From positions 1 through 64,000 of the forward strand of contig DATBZF010000059.1 of assembly GCA_036513315.1 (NCBI GenBank): DNA of 64,000 nt, given 5' to 3'. Numbering within the stretch: the first letter of the stretch is position 1; each line of letters starts with the position of its first letter. The translations under genes were made by a program, and so were the position numbers. The notes under the pieces are model-generated. The model saw only the letters and a program-made list of their open reading frames with translations, was not told the DNA's origin and did not search any database. Origin of the DNA: Roseiarcus sp036513315. GTDB taxonomy: Bacteria; Pseudomonadota; Alphaproteobacteria; Rhizobiales; Beijerinckiaceae. Positions 25,743-34,769 of the stretch are shown here, in pieces.

Positions 25743-26867
25743 TCAGCTCCTCGCGCGGCGCTGGCGGATCATGAAATTATCGAAGGAATATTCGGCGACC
25801 TGCCACCACAAATATTGGTCGGCGCGAAACGCCATGTAGGAATCGGCGATTTTCTTGAATTTCGGATTTTCGCCGCCGAGCTGGGCGTAGAGATCGTTGG
25901 CGGTCTTGTAGCAGGTCTCGATCACATCCTGCGGAAACAACCGCAATTCGGCGCCGCCGACCACCAGGCGTTTCAGCGCGCCGGGATTGAGCGCGTCATA
26001 TTTTTCCTGCATCGAGGAATGGGCGAGCGCCGCCGCCGCGCGGAACGCCGCCTGATAGGACTTGGGCAGGGCGTCGAATTTTGCACGGTCGACGATGAGA
26101 TGAAGCTGCATCCCGCCTTTCCACCAGCCGGGATAATAATAAAAGGGAGCAACCTTGGAGAGGTTCAGCCGCTCGCCTTCCTTGCGCTCGCCAAACTTCT
26201 CGTCGTCATAGGGACCGACCCATTCCATCGCATCGAGCGCGCCCGATTCGAGGGCCGGGTAGATTGCATCCTTGGGCGTCGCCGCCGGCTCGGCGCCGAG
26301 CGTCTGGAAAATCTTGCCGGCAAAGCCGCCGATACGCATCTTGAGGCCCTGGAAATCACCGGGGGCATGGACCTCCTTGCGAAACCAGCCCGCCATCTGT
26401 CCGCCGGTATTGCCAGCGGGAAGCGCGAAGACGTTGCGGTCGGCGAGGAATTCGTCGATGAGCTGATTGCCGCCGCCCTCATTGAGCCAGGCGGCGTGCT
26501 GGCGCGCATTCATGCCGAATGGCGTCGAGGATCCAAAAGCAAAGCTTGGATCCTTACTCCAATAATAATGCAGCGCGCTATGCGCGCATTCGACCGTACC
26601 GTTGGACACCGCGTCAAGCGCTTCCAACGCCGGCGCGATTTCACCGGCCGGAGAAACCACGACCGTGAAATGGCCGTCGGTCATGTCCGAGAGCGCCTTG
26701 GCGAAAGTTTGCGCGCCGCCGAAAATCAGATCGAGCGAAGGTTGAAAGCTGGACGTCATGCGCCAATGCACATCGGGATTGGCGTCAGCCAAGGCAGGCT
26801 TGGCGAGACCCAGGCCGGCGGCGGCAAGCCCAAGCCCCGCGACGAACCGCCGACGCCCTGCGCTCAT
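25743..26867 (-). CDS. TRAP transporter substrate-binding protein (DctP type)
   Basis: Periplasmic extracytoplasmic solute receptor of the DctP/TAXI-like TRAP family, 374 residues. The N-terminus MSAGRRRFVAGLGLAAAGLG resembles a Tat signal, ending near PALADAN. The helix FAKALSDMTDGHFTVVVSPAGEI and the motif FQGLKMRIGGFAGKIF are typical, with an Arg in the latter being the usual carboxylate-binding residue. TRAP receptors bind mainly organic acids. No DctQ or DctM membrane genes adjoin it, so it must work with a transporter encoded elsewhere. It is divergent from the dehydrogenase gene at 27078 with 210 bases between. Confidence 0.84.
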   Translation of the reverse strand: MSAGRRRFVAGLGLAAAGLGLAKPALADANPDVHWRMTSSFQPSLDLIFGGAQTFAKALSDMTDGHFTVVVSPAGEIAPALEALDAVSNGTVECAHSALHYYWSKDPSFAFGSSTPFGMNARQHAAWLNEGGGNQLIDEFLADRNVFALPAGNTGGQMAGWFRKEVHAPGDFQGLKMRIGGFAGKIFQTLGAEPAATPKDAIYPALESGALDAMEWVGPYDDEKFGERKEGERLNLSKVAPFYYYPGWWKGGMQLHLIVDRAKFDALPKSYQAAFRAAAALAHSSMQEKYDALNPGALKRLVVGGAELRLFPQDVIETCYKTANDLYAQLGGENPKFKKIADSYMAFRADQYLWWQVAEYSFDNFMIRQRRARS

Positions 26868-27077
26868 TTGGCTACGCTCTTCATGCTCGTTGGCTCCGAA
26901 TTACAAGTGCTCCAGAGAGCTTCAAATTCGACCGGTTTAACGCCTGTATATAGGATTGCGCACAAAATTGCGGCAACCTTTGATCAGAATTGCGCGATTG
27001 GCGCATCTCGCGCGAGTCGCTATAGGACGCCAGACGCCGCCGGGCGGCCGACCTCTAAAACTGTCAGGAGACACCAA

Positions 27078-27947
27078 TTGGCTGAAGTCGCATTTCTTGG
27101 GCTGGGCGTCATGGGCTACCCGATGGCGGGGCATCTCAAAAACAAGGGCGGCCATCGTCTGCGTGTCTACAACCGCACCGGGGCGAAGGCGGCGCGATGG
27201 ACCGCCGAACATGGCGGCGCCTCGGCGCCGACGCCGCGCGAGACCGCCGAGGGCTGCGACTTTGTTTTCGCCTGCGTCGGCAATGACGACGATTTGAGGT
27301 CGATCGCGCTTGGCGCCGATGGCGCTTTCGCCAGTATGAAGCCGGGCGCGATCTTCATCGACAACACCACTGCCTCGGCCGAAGTCGCCCGCGAGCTTCA
27401 CGGCGAAGCGGCCAAACGCGATCTGCATTTCATCGACGCGCCGGTTTCGGGAGGGCAGGCCGGCGCACAGAACGGCGCGCTGACCGTGATGTGCGGCGGC
27501 GACCCCGAGCCCTATTCCCGGGCCGAGCCGGTGATCGCCGCTTACGCCCGCGCCTGTCGGCTGATGGGGGGGCCAGGCGCCGGGCAATTGACCAAGATGG
27601 TCAACCAGATCTGCATCGCCAGCCTCGTGCAGGGCCTCGCCGAGGGTTTGCACTTCGCCGCCAAGGCCGGCCTCGACGCAGAGGGCGTCGTCGAGGTGAT
27701 TTCCAAAGGCGCGGCGCAATCCTGGCAGATGGAGAATCGCTATAAGACGATGATCGCCGGCAAGTTCGAATTCGGCTTTGCGATCGACTGGATGCGCAAG
27801 GACCTGGCGATCTGCCTCGACGAAGCGCGCCGCAACGGCGCCCATCTGCCGGCGACGGCGCTGGTCGATCAGTTCTATTCGCAGGTCCAGAAAATGGGCG
27901 GCGGCCGCTGGGATTCCTCGGGCCTGATCGCCCTCTTACAAAAATAA
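27078..27947 (+). CDS. 3-hydroxyisobutyrate dehydrogenase-like oxidoreductase
   Basis: NAD(P)-dependent beta-hydroxyacid dehydrogenase, 289 residues. The Rossmann motif FLGLGVMGYPMAGHL starts at residue 5, the substrate loop is FIDAPVSGGQAGAQNGAL, and the catalytic Lys is in GQLTKMVNQ. The start is a TTG at 27078, 7 bases after a CAGGAG ribosome binding site; the frame is open far upstream but lies antisense to the TRAP gene there. It would oxidise 3-hydroxyisobutyrate, tartronate semialdehyde or a similar acid. The divergent TRAP receptor may supply such an acid, which is an inference from position only. Confidence 0.85.
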   Translation: MAEVAFLGLGVMGYPMAGHLKNKGGHRLRVYNRTGAKAARWTAEHGGASAPTPRETAEGCDFVFACVGNDDDLRSIALGADGAFASMKPGAIFIDNTTASAEVARELHGEAAKRDLHFIDAPVSGGQAGAQNGALTVMCGGDPEPYSRAEPVIAAYARACRLMGGPGAGQLTKMVNQICIASLVQGLAEGLHFAAKAGLDAEGVVEVISKGAAQSWQMENRYKTMIAGKFEFGFAIDWMRKDLAICLDEARRNGAHLPATALVDQFYSQVQKMGGGRWDSSGLIALLQK

Positions 27948-27949
27948 GA

Positions 27950-27966
27950 GAGGGCCGGCGGCCCTC
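27950..27966. terminator. Terminator hairpin between convergent genes
   Basis: GAGGGCC (27950-27956) and GGCCCTC (27960-27966) form a 7-bp stem with a three-base loop. On the minus strand it is followed by TCTTATTTTTG, a T-rich tract, so it probably ends the caspase-like gene's transcript. On the plus strand no T-run follows. Confidence 0.6.
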
Positions 27967-27985
27967 CCTCCTGTCGTCTCGCCCT

Positions 27986-30313
27986 CTACTTCGGGCAGGG
28001 CGGCGCGTGCGGCACGCCGCAAGCCGGTTGCTTGGCCGGCGCGGCATGCGGCGGCGGCGGCGGCGGCGGCGCGCGCTGCACTGGCGGCGGCGGCGCGCGC
28101 TGCACTGGCGGCGGGGCAAAATGCTGTACCGGCGCAGGCGGCGGCGCATGCTGGACAGGCGCCGGCGGGGGTGCGCGTTCAACCGGCGCCGGTTTGAATT
28201 CCTGTCGCGGCGTCGGCTTGGGCTCGATCGGCGCGGCCTTGATCTCTTGTCGCGGCGCAAGCCTGGGTTCGACCGGCGCGGTTTTGAACTCCTGCCGCGG
28301 CGCGAGTTTGGGCTGGACCGGCGCCGTCTTGAGCTCCTGCCGCGGCGCGAGCTTGGGCTCGACCGGCGCGGTTTTGAGCTCCTGTCGTGGCGCGAGCTTG
28401 GGCTCGACCGGCGTGGTCTTAAGCTCCTGTCGCGGCGCGAGCTTGGGCTCAACCGGCGTGGTCTTGAGTTCGGGCTTGACGGCAAGCGGCTCAGCCGGCG
28501 TTGGAAGCGCGTTCAGCGGCTTAGCGGGCTCCAAGGCATGGTCCCTTCGCTCGGAGCCGGGCGCTCCCGGCAAAGGCTTGCCGGCGCCGGGGACGAGCGG
28601 GGATGGTTTGACCTCATTCAAAGGCTGGGCGCCCGGCGCGACGCCTGGAGTCGCGGGTAGCGGCTTGAGGGCCCCGGCCGGCGTCTGTACGCCCGGCAAT
28701 GGCTTGACCGCATTCAGCGGCTGGGCGCCCGGAGCCACAGGCAAAGGCTTGCCGAGGCCTGGAACGACCGGCAACGGTTTGACCGCATTCAACGGCTGCG
28801 CGCCGGGCGCAACACCCGCGGCGCCTGGCAGAGGCCTGCCGACGGCAACCGGCGCCGGGGCGCCGGAGGCGCGATCGCGCGGCCTGAAGCCGCCCGGCAG
28901 CGGCGGCGGCGCGCCGCCGTTTTGTTGGGCGACGCCGCCGCGACGATCGTGGAAAACCTTGGCCCCGACCAACAGCGGAATGGCCACCGCGAGCACGGGC
29001 AGGAAGCCAGCGGCAACCGGCGGCGGCGGCGGCGGCAGGTCGCGCCAGTCGGCGTCCTGTTCGGGCAGGAAATAGATCGGCGGCGGCGGCGGTGGGCCGT
29101 AATCGGGGCTGTCGAATACGAACGCCGGGCCGGTGTCGTAGGCCAATTCGTCGGGCGGCGGCGGCGGCAGATCGGCATATTCGACCGGCGCGAAATCCGG
29201 CGGCGGCGCAAATTGCGCCGACAGAAACTCCAAGCGGCGGCGCGCATCGGAAACATGCGGACCGTTCGGATAGATTCGCAGATAAGTCCAGTAAGCGCGC
29301 GGGCTGTTCTCGTTGACCGAACGGCGCCAGAAAATCGCCTCGCGGCGGGCCGCCAGGATGGCGCGCACGCGGCGCGCCTGCGGGCTGTTGGGATAGGCGG
29401 CCAGATAGTCCTGATAACTCTGCAGCGTGTCGTTCTGCAGGGCCACCGAATAGGCCTGATCGGGACCGATGCTGTTCAGCGGACGTTTGGCGATATCGGC
29501 CACGGCGGCGACCGCGGGCGGCGGCGGCGCATCGGGCGCGCGCTCGAAAATCGAATAGGGCTCCTGCACTTTCGATACGCTCCACGGCACCACGGCGCCG
29601 CTGGTCTGCTGGTTCACCTGCAAACGCGTCTGCGCGAAAGCATCGTCGATCGGCAATCCGCCCTGGCGCATCGCGCCGGCGAGGGATTTGCCATAGACGC
29701 CATAAGGACCAGGCTCGTCGGGCGCGACGGTTCCCGGGGCGGCGTTGAACGCCATCAGCGTGCCGTCGTCGGGATCGACCAGACCGAGGCCGCCGGCGAG
29801 GCCCGAGGCATCCGCGGCGAAGGCATTGGCGCGCGCGGCGTCCATCACGATGATGCGCGCCCGTCCGGGCGTCGCCGCCAAAGCGTGGGAGAAATCGGAA
29901 ATCTTGATCGCCTGGATGGGAATATCGGCGTCGCGCGCGATCTTCGCGTCGATCGGCACGAAGTAATTGTCGCCGTCATATTGCACGCCGCGTCCGGCCA
30001 GATAAACGAAAGCCTGCATGTCCGGCCCGATCGTCGCCGCCTTGGCGAGAAAATCGCGCAGCGCGCCGCGCAGGCTGTCCTGGTCGAGATCGCGCGCGCC
30101 GACGACTTCGAAGCCCGCCGCCTGCAACGTCTGCGCAACGAGACCGGCGTCATTGGCCGGCGTCGCCAGCGGATGATCGGGATAGGCCGCATTGCCGATG
30201 ATCAAGGCGATGCGGGGGTTCTGCGCGGTAGGGGCATCCTGCGCCTGCGCCCAGGGCGCGAGCGTCAAAAATGAAAACGAAAGCGCTCCGACAAGAGCAA
30301 CCAGGAATTTCAT
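27986..30313 (-). CDS. Caspase-fold pseudoenzyme with proline-rich repeat tail
   Basis: A 775-residue exported protein. A signal peptide (MKFLVALVGALSFSFLTLAP) is followed by a caspase-like domain (about 33-250) opening RIALIIGNAAYPDHPLATPANDA split by the usual loop. Active caspase relatives read AGHG and DACR; here the sequence is AGRG (Arg 108) and DAAR (Ala 160), so both catalytic residues are missing. A tetratricopeptide-like segment (about 285-360), a Pro-rich stretch, a hydrophobic span (PVLAVAIPLLVGAKVF) and a long Pro-rich repeat tail follow. The start at 30313 is chosen for the signal peptide; a GTG at 30325 is possible. The role is unknown; a structural or envelope function is suggested by export. 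Confidence 0.8.
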   Translation of the reverse strand: MKFLVALVGALSFSFLTLAPWAQAQDAPTAQNPRIALIIGNAAYPDHPLATPANDAGLVAQTLQAAGFEVVGARDLDQDSLRGALRDFLAKAATIGPDMQAFVYLAGRGVQYDGDNYFVPIDAKIARDADIPIQAIKISDFSHALAATPGRARIIVMDAARANAFAADASGLAGGLGLVDPDDGTLMAFNAAPGTVAPDEPGPYGVYGKSLAGAMRQGGLPIDDAFAQTRLQVNQQTSGAVVPWSVSKVQEPYSIFERAPDAPPPPAVAAVADIAKRPLNSIGPDQAYSVALQNDTLQSYQDYLAAYPNSPQARRVRAILAARREAIFWRRSVNENSPRAYWTYLRIYPNGPHVSDARRRLEFLSAQFAPPPDFAPVEYADLPPPPPDELAYDTGPAFVFDSPDYGPPPPPPIYFLPEQDADWRDLPPPPPPVAAGFLPVLAVAIPLLVGAKVFHDRRGGVAQQNGGAPPPLPGGFRPRDRASGAPAPVAVGRPLPGAAGVAPGAQPLNAVKPLPVVPGLGKPLPVAPGAQPLNAVKPLPGVQTPAGALKPLPATPGVAPGAQPLNEVKPSPLVPGAGKPLPGAPGSERRDHALEPAKPLNALPTPAEPLAVKPELKTTPVEPKLAPRQELKTTPVEPKLAPRQELKTAPVEPKLAPRQELKTAPVQPKLAPRQEFKTAPVEPRLAPRQEIKAAPIEPKPTPRQEFKPAPVERAPPPAPVQHAPPPAPVQHFAPPPVQRAPPPPVQRAPPPPPPPHAAPAKQPACGVPHAPPCPK
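28201..28470 (-). repeat. Six tandem 45-bp repeats inside the caspase-like gene
   Basis: Six exact-length copies begin at 28201, 28246, 28291, 28336, 28381 and 28426. Each encodes a 15-residue unit of the form ELKTxPVEPKLAPRQ on the minus strand. The copies nearest the middle are almost identical at the base level; the last ones diverge, which suggests recent expansion. A looser repeat (APGAQPLNAVKPLP) lies upstream in the protein. Confidence 0.9.
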
Positions 30314-30586
30314 TTGAAATGTCACACATCCACCCCGCGTTTGGAACCGGCGAACTCCATTGACAGCGGATATCGGGACAATGAGTCTGAACCGTGACTG
30401 AACGGCGTCGGCCGATTGATCGCCGCGGGCGCGACTTCGAACGAGAAGAACAAAAGCGGAAGCAACGGCGCCAGGCTCATCCGGCGCCGCGAACGCTTCA
30501 CTCATTGATGTCCCGCCGGCTGAACGCTCGCAATCCCAGAGCGTCGCGACGAGTGCAGAGAAATTCGAGCCGAACGCCGACGCGTT

Positions 30587-30994
30587 CTAGGCGTGCGCCT
30601 TCTCTCGCTCCAGCGTGCGTTTGATCGCCGCCGACCCTTGCTCCACCATCGCACCGATCGGTCCCGCCAATTCGTTGGGCAGCAGATCGACGATCCATAG
30701 GGCGCGCGTTCGGCCTTCGCCATCGGCGAACGCCTGGAACGACGCATTGTAATGGCTCATTCGCCCGCCAACCACCGTCCAAACGAGCCGGCGCGCCATA
30801 TCGTCAATGTCGACGATCTTTTCGCGCGCCGCCAGACCATTGGCGAAGGTGACGATTCTATCGTCGCCCTCCATGCGCGTGTCGACGACAAAACCCGAGG
30901 CGAGACGTTGGTGGAGAGCGCCGACATCGCGAGCCGCCGCCCAGACGTCTTCGCAGCGGGCTTCGATCAGAATTTCCTTGCGGATAGACGCCAT
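30587..30994 (-). CDS. SRPBCC (START/Bet v1 fold) family protein
   Basis: A 135-residue protein beginning MASIRKEILIEARCEDVWAA, the standard first strand and helix of SRPBCC polyketide-cyclase-like proteins. HYNASFQAFADGEGRTRALW and the C-terminal helix (GAMVEQGSAAIKRTLEREK) complete the hydrophobic-cavity fold. An AAAGGA ribosome binding site supports the start at 30994 over a longer open frame. Members bind small hydrophobic ligands; no particular one is evident. It is on the same strand as the VOC gene, 73 bases downstream of it. Confidence 0.75.
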   Translation of the reverse strand: MASIRKEILIEARCEDVWAAARDVGALHQRLASGFVVDTRMEGDDRIVTFANGLAAREKIVDIDDMARRLVWTVVGGRMSHYNASFQAFADGEGRTRALWIVDLLPNELAGPIGAMVEQGSAAIKRTLEREKAHA

Positions 30995-31067
30995 CTTTTT
31001 TCCTTTCGTGCGTGTCAAATGTCGGGACCTATCAAGCAGCCGGGCGGAGCGCGGCCGCATCAGTTCA

Positions 31068-31424
31068 TCACAGGCACACCGCTTCTATATTGTTGCCGTC
31101 CGGGTCGATCAGGAAGGCCGCGTAATATGTTGGGCTGTAGTCGGCGCGCAGTCCCGGCGCGCCGTTGTCCTGACCGCCTTTCGCCAGGCCGCCCTTATGG
31201 AAGCGATCGACCGAGGCATGGTTGGGCGCGCGGAACGCGACATGCGCGCGCGAGGCGGCCTTGCTGTCGGGATAAAGCCAGAGCGCGGGCGCCCCCGGCG
31301 GGCCAAATCCGGCCCCCGATTCATCGCGCGAACAGAGTTCGTAGCCGAGCGGCGCAAGCGCGGCTTTGTAGAAGCGCACGCTCGCGTCGAGATCTCTAGT
31401 TTTCAAGCCGATGTGGTCGTACAT
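31068..31424 (-). CDS. VOC-family protein (glyoxalase/dioxygenase fold)
   Basis: A single-domain vicinal-oxygen-chelate protein, 118 residues, starting MYDHIGLKTRDLDASVRFY. The conserved His 4 is a typical metal ligand, AHVAFRAPNHASVDRFH forms the middle strand-helix and FLIDPDGNNIEAV gives the C-terminal metal-binding Glu. It would act as a dimeric lyase, isomerase or resistance protein; substrate unknown. It lies 27 bases after the broken araC gene, which may have been its regulator. Confidence 0.82.
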   Translation of the reverse strand: MYDHIGLKTRDLDASVRFYKAALAPLGYELCSRDESGAGFGPPGAPALWLYPDSKAASRAHVAFRAPNHASVDRFHKGGLAKGGQDNGAPGLRADYSPTYYAAFLIDPDGNNIEAVCL

Positions 31425-31451
31425 AACGCCTCCTCTGTTGGAGGCGTCGTA

Positions 31452-32266
31452 TTAGCCAGACGCGGCGAGGCGTTCTTGGAGAATCTTGCGGTCGCCCTTG
31501 GCCGCCTGGCGAAAGCGGCGCGGCGAGACGCCGGCCGCGCGATGAAATGTGCGCACAAAGTTGGAGAGATCTCCGAATCCGACATCGAAAGCAATGTCGG
31601 TGATCGCGCGGGAATCGTCGGCGAGCAGCCGCGCCGCGCGCCGCAATCGCGAGCGCACCAGATATTGATGCGGCGTCACGCCGAGCACATTGGCGAACAG
31701 CCGCAGGAAATGAAACGGGCTAAGCCCCGCTGGTTGGAATGCGCATCGATCCACAGCGCCGCCTCGACCGCCCGGCGCCGATCGCGCGCGACGGCCTCCA
31801 CCGCTTGCCGCCGCTGTCCTGTGGCGATTTCGACGAAACGGGCTGCGAAGATCAGGCCGAGCTCGTCAAAGCCGATATCGCTGCCGCCTTCGGCGACCGT
31901 CTGCGCCAATTCGCCCAGCACCATCAGTTCGGGCAGCGGCGGCGCGCAGCCCGTTCGCCAGACCTCATGGCGATCGCCGATCGTCTCGACGAGCGCCGCG
32001 GGCAGATGAAACGACAGACATTCGTCGCCGCCGGCGTGATGATCGTGCAGGCAAACATATTCGTCGCCGGGGCGCCCGACCAGAACCGATCCGGCGATCA
32101 ATTCGTAGACTTGTCCCCGACAGCGGCAACCGAAACTGCCCTTCCGGACATAGGACAGCGAATAGCTCTCGTGCAGTTCGGCATAGGGCTTTTCCGACGG
32201 CCCCGCGTCGCAGCGATAGTCGAAGGTCGAGACATAGCCTTCGTGGAGGAGTCTGCTCTTCACCAT
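31452..32266 (-). pseudogene. Frameshifted AraC-family regulator
   Basis: Two frames together make an AraC regulator of about 270 residues. The first (from 32266) has the cupin-like sensor domain and ends in AALWIDAHSNQ, where helix 1 of the DNA-binding domain begins. The second resumes with AGLSPFHFLRLFANVLGVTP and continues through DIAFDVGFGDLSNFVRTFHR to the end at 31452. AraC proteins have about ten more residues (PLSLxxLAxx) between these two points. A deletion of roughly 28 bases near 31729 has therefore removed part of the first helix and shifted the frame. The product would lack a DNA-binding domain. Confidence 0.75.
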
Positions 32267-32314
32267 CGCCTGGATATAGGGGTCTGGGCAGGCTTCAGCA
32301 ACAAAACCCGCGGC

Positions 32315-32926
32315 TCACGCCCTGGCGCTCGGCCGCGCCGAGAGGGCCTGATGCCAGCGCCGCAATTGGCCGAGGTGCTCGGGAATGGCGATCCGCGCCG
32401 TCCTGGCGAAATCGAGCGCCACCAGGCCGCTGATATCGGCGACGCTGAAGCGGTCGCCGGCAATGAATTCGCGATTTTCCAATTCGCGATCGATGCGCGC
32501 CATCGCCTCGACCGCCTTCGGCTTGCTCGATTGCGCGAGTTCGGCGATCTGTGGAACCTCCATCCGCGCCATATGCGGATGGGAATGGCGGAACGCATTG
32601 GCGATATGAATGAGCAGGCCGAGCTCCAGCCGCCGCTGCTGCATTTCGACCCGCGCGCGCTCCAGGGCGCCGATTCCGAACAGCGGCGGATCGGGCTGTA
32701 TTTCTTCAAAATAGCGGCAAATGGCGATTGATTCACAAAGGACTTCGCCGTCGTCGAACGCCAGCACCGGAATGCGCTGAAATGAATTGAGCGCGGAGAA
32801 GCCCGCCGATTTTTGTTCCAGAGCGGCAAGGTCGACATCGATGGTCGGCACGCTCAGATTTTTTTCGGCCAGAAAAATGCGCACGCGTCGAGGATTGGGC
32901 GCCAATGGCGAATTATAAAGCTTCAC
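32315..32926 (-). CDS. Glutathione S-transferase family protein
   Basis: A 203-residue GST. The N-terminal thioredoxin-like domain reads VKLYNSPLAPNPRRVRIFLA, followed by FQRIPVLAFDDGEVLCESIA with the cis-Pro and the ES glutathione-binding pair. The C-terminal helical domain contains FIAGDRFSVADI, the N-capping box. I chose the GTG at 32926 because GGAGGGG lies at the right distance upstream; an ATG-started version would add 19 untypical residues. It conjugates or reduces electrophiles in the cytoplasm. Confidence 0.83.
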   Translation of the reverse strand: MKLYNSPLAPNPRRVRIFLAEKNLSVPTIDVDLAALEQKSAGFSALNSFQRIPVLAFDDGEVLCESIAICRYFEEIQPDPPLFGIGALERARVEMQQRRLELGLLIHIANAFRHSHPHMARMEVPQIAELAQSSKPKAVEAMARIDRELENREFIAGDRFSVADISGLVALDFARTARIAIPEHLGQLRRWHQALSARPSARA

Positions 32927-33206
32927 GGTCGGCCCCCTCCCCTTGCGCACAAGTTCCCGGCCTGCGCCTGGAGACCAGACCATGTAGCCTGATCATGGTC
33001 AACGCTATCGCGCCGCGCGAGGAGCGCGCAGCGCCGGCCTTTGCTGCGGCGCCGAAAAGGTTAACCGAAATTGGCGGGAAACCGGGTGAAATCGCCGCGC
33101 CTCCTTCAGGAATCGCTCTCATTCGAGACGATTTGTCAGTCGCTCGTTAACGATTAGCGGGCATCATCTTCCGCTAGCGGATCGTGCCGGCGTGCGTTGA
33201 GTGGTC

Positions 33207-34769
33207 ATGAGTGAAGTCACTGCGGAAATGATTGAAAACGGCCGTGCGCGCGACCCCGTGTCGGCGAGCCGGCGCCGCAAGATGACTGTCAAGATGCGCC
33301 AGGCGCGCGAAAGACTGACAACCTCTAACGAGCGCACAACCGCCTATGCCCCCGATCTGCTGCGCCTGTTCGCGCAATGCCATCGCAGCGCCATGCCGGT
33401 CATGTGCCTGCTCGTCCTGACGATCGGCGCCAGCGCGCTGATGTGGGTGCCAACGACCATGGTGTTGGGATGGGCGACGCTCGTCAGCATGTCGATGGCG
33501 CTGCTCTACGGCTTTTCGATCGCGCTCCTGGATCAGCGCTCGGAAGAGGTCAACGTCCCAGCATGGCGCCTGAAGTTCGTCCTCGCCGAATCTTTCAGCG
33601 GCGTCTCCTGGGCGTTGATCGTCATTCTGCTTTTGCAGGCGCACGATCCCAACGCGCGCACCTTCGTCCTGGTGGTGCTGCTGCTGGTGGCGGCGATGAC
33701 CGCGATGGTCGCCTCGTCGATACCGTTCGCGGTCGCCGGCGGGCTGGTGCCCGTCACCTTCGCCATTTTCTTTGCTTTGGGCCCGACGACACGGTTCGAC
33801 AGCATCGCCCTTTGCTTTCTATGCGTCGGCGCCTTGATCTATTTCGTGATCCTCGCCAATCGGCTGCATGCGACCTCGATCGACGGGCAATCGTTCCGCG
33901 CCGAGAAAGACGCGCTGATCGCCGAACTCGAACAGGCCAAGCTCAATTCGGACGAGGCGCGCCGGCGCGCGGAAGAGGCCAATCTCGCCAAATCGCGCTT
34001 TCTGGCGACGATGAGCCATGAGCTGCGTACGCCGCTCAACGCCATTCTCGGCTTTTCCGAAGTGATGAAGGCGGAGCTTTTCGGCGCCCATACGGTGCCC
34101 TCCTACCGTGAATATTCCGAGGACATTCACTCCAGCGGGCAGCATCTGTTGATGTTGATCAACGAAATCCTCGATCTGTCGCGCGTCGAAGCGGGGCGGT
34201 ACGAACTCAGGGAAGAATCGGTGGCGCTGGTCAATATCGTCGAGGAATGCCGCCACTTGCTCGCCATGCGGGCCAAAAACAGAGGCATCAACGTCATCGA
34301 GGCGCTCGACGACGGACTGCCGCGGATCTGGGCGGACGAGCGCGCCGTGCGCCAGGTGACGCTCAATCTGCTCAGCAACGCCATCAAATTCACGCCGCAG
34401 GGCGGATCTGTCACTATCAAAGTGGGATGGACGCGGCTCGGCGGCCAATATCTCTCGATCCGCGACACCGGGCCTGGAATACCGGAGGAGGAAATTCCGG
34501 TCGTGCTGTCCTCGTTCGGCCGCGGCTCGCTCGCCCAGAAGAACGCCGACGAGGGTACCGGCCTGGGCTTGCCGATCGTCAAGGGATTGGTGGAATTGCA
34601 CGGCGGCGAGTTCAAACTTCTGTCAAAAGTGCGCGAGGGCACCGAAGTCATCGTCATATTCCCGCCCGAGCGGGTGATGAACGCCCTGCCCCAGCTCGAT
34701 CCGAACGCGCCCGAGCCGCCATCCCAGCGCGAGCCGACGCGCCGGCCGATGCGCCGGGCGGCGGCGTAA
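33207..34769 (+). CDS. Membrane-bound sensor histidine kinase
   Basis: Histidine kinase of about 520 residues. The N-terminal part has five or six membrane helices (about 50-215), followed by a coiled-coil segment (EKDALIAELEQAKLNSDEA), the H-box FLATMSHELRTPLNAILGF with the phospho-His, N-box NLLSNAIKFTP, and ATP-lid boxes DTGPGIPEE and GTGLGLPI. The tail is Pro/Arg-rich. It resembles PleC/DivJ-type kinases of alphaproteobacteria in domain order. No response regulator lies beside it. An in-frame GTG two codons upstream (33201) is an alternative start. The signal sensed is unknown. Confidence 0.85.
   Translation: MSEVTAEMIENGRARDPVSASRRRKMTVKMRQARERLTTSNERTTAYAPDLLRLFAQCHRSAMPVMCLLVLTIGASALMWVPTTMVLGWATLVSMSMALLYGFSIALLDQRSEEVNVPAWRLKFVLAESFSGVSWALIVILLLQAHDPNARTFVLVVLLLVAAMTAMVASSIPFAVAGGLVPVTFAIFFALGPTTRFDSIALCFLCVGALIYFVILANRLHATSIDGQSFRAEKDALIAELEQAKLNSDEARRRAEEANLAKSRFLATMSHELRTPLNAILGFSEVMKAELFGAHTVPSYREYSEDIHSSGQHLLMLINEILDLSRVEAGRYELREESVALVNIVEECRHLLAMRAKNRGINVIEALDDGLPRIWADERAVRQVTLNLLSNAIKFTPQGGSVTIKVGWTRLGGQYLSIRDTGPGIPEEEIPVVLSSFGRGSLAQKNADEGTGLGLPIVKGLVELHGGEFKLLSKVREGTEVIVIFPPERVMNALPQLDPNAPEPPSQREPTRRPMRRAAA

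Noticed and set aside
25677..27947. 756-codon fusion of a novel domain with the dehydrogenase
   Set aside because: The first 467 codons are antisense to the TRAP receptor gene; a TTG with ribosome binding site at 27078 starts the real protein.
28201..28470. CRISPR-like array
   Set aside because: The 45-bp repeats are contiguous, without spacers, and lie in frame inside a coding gene.
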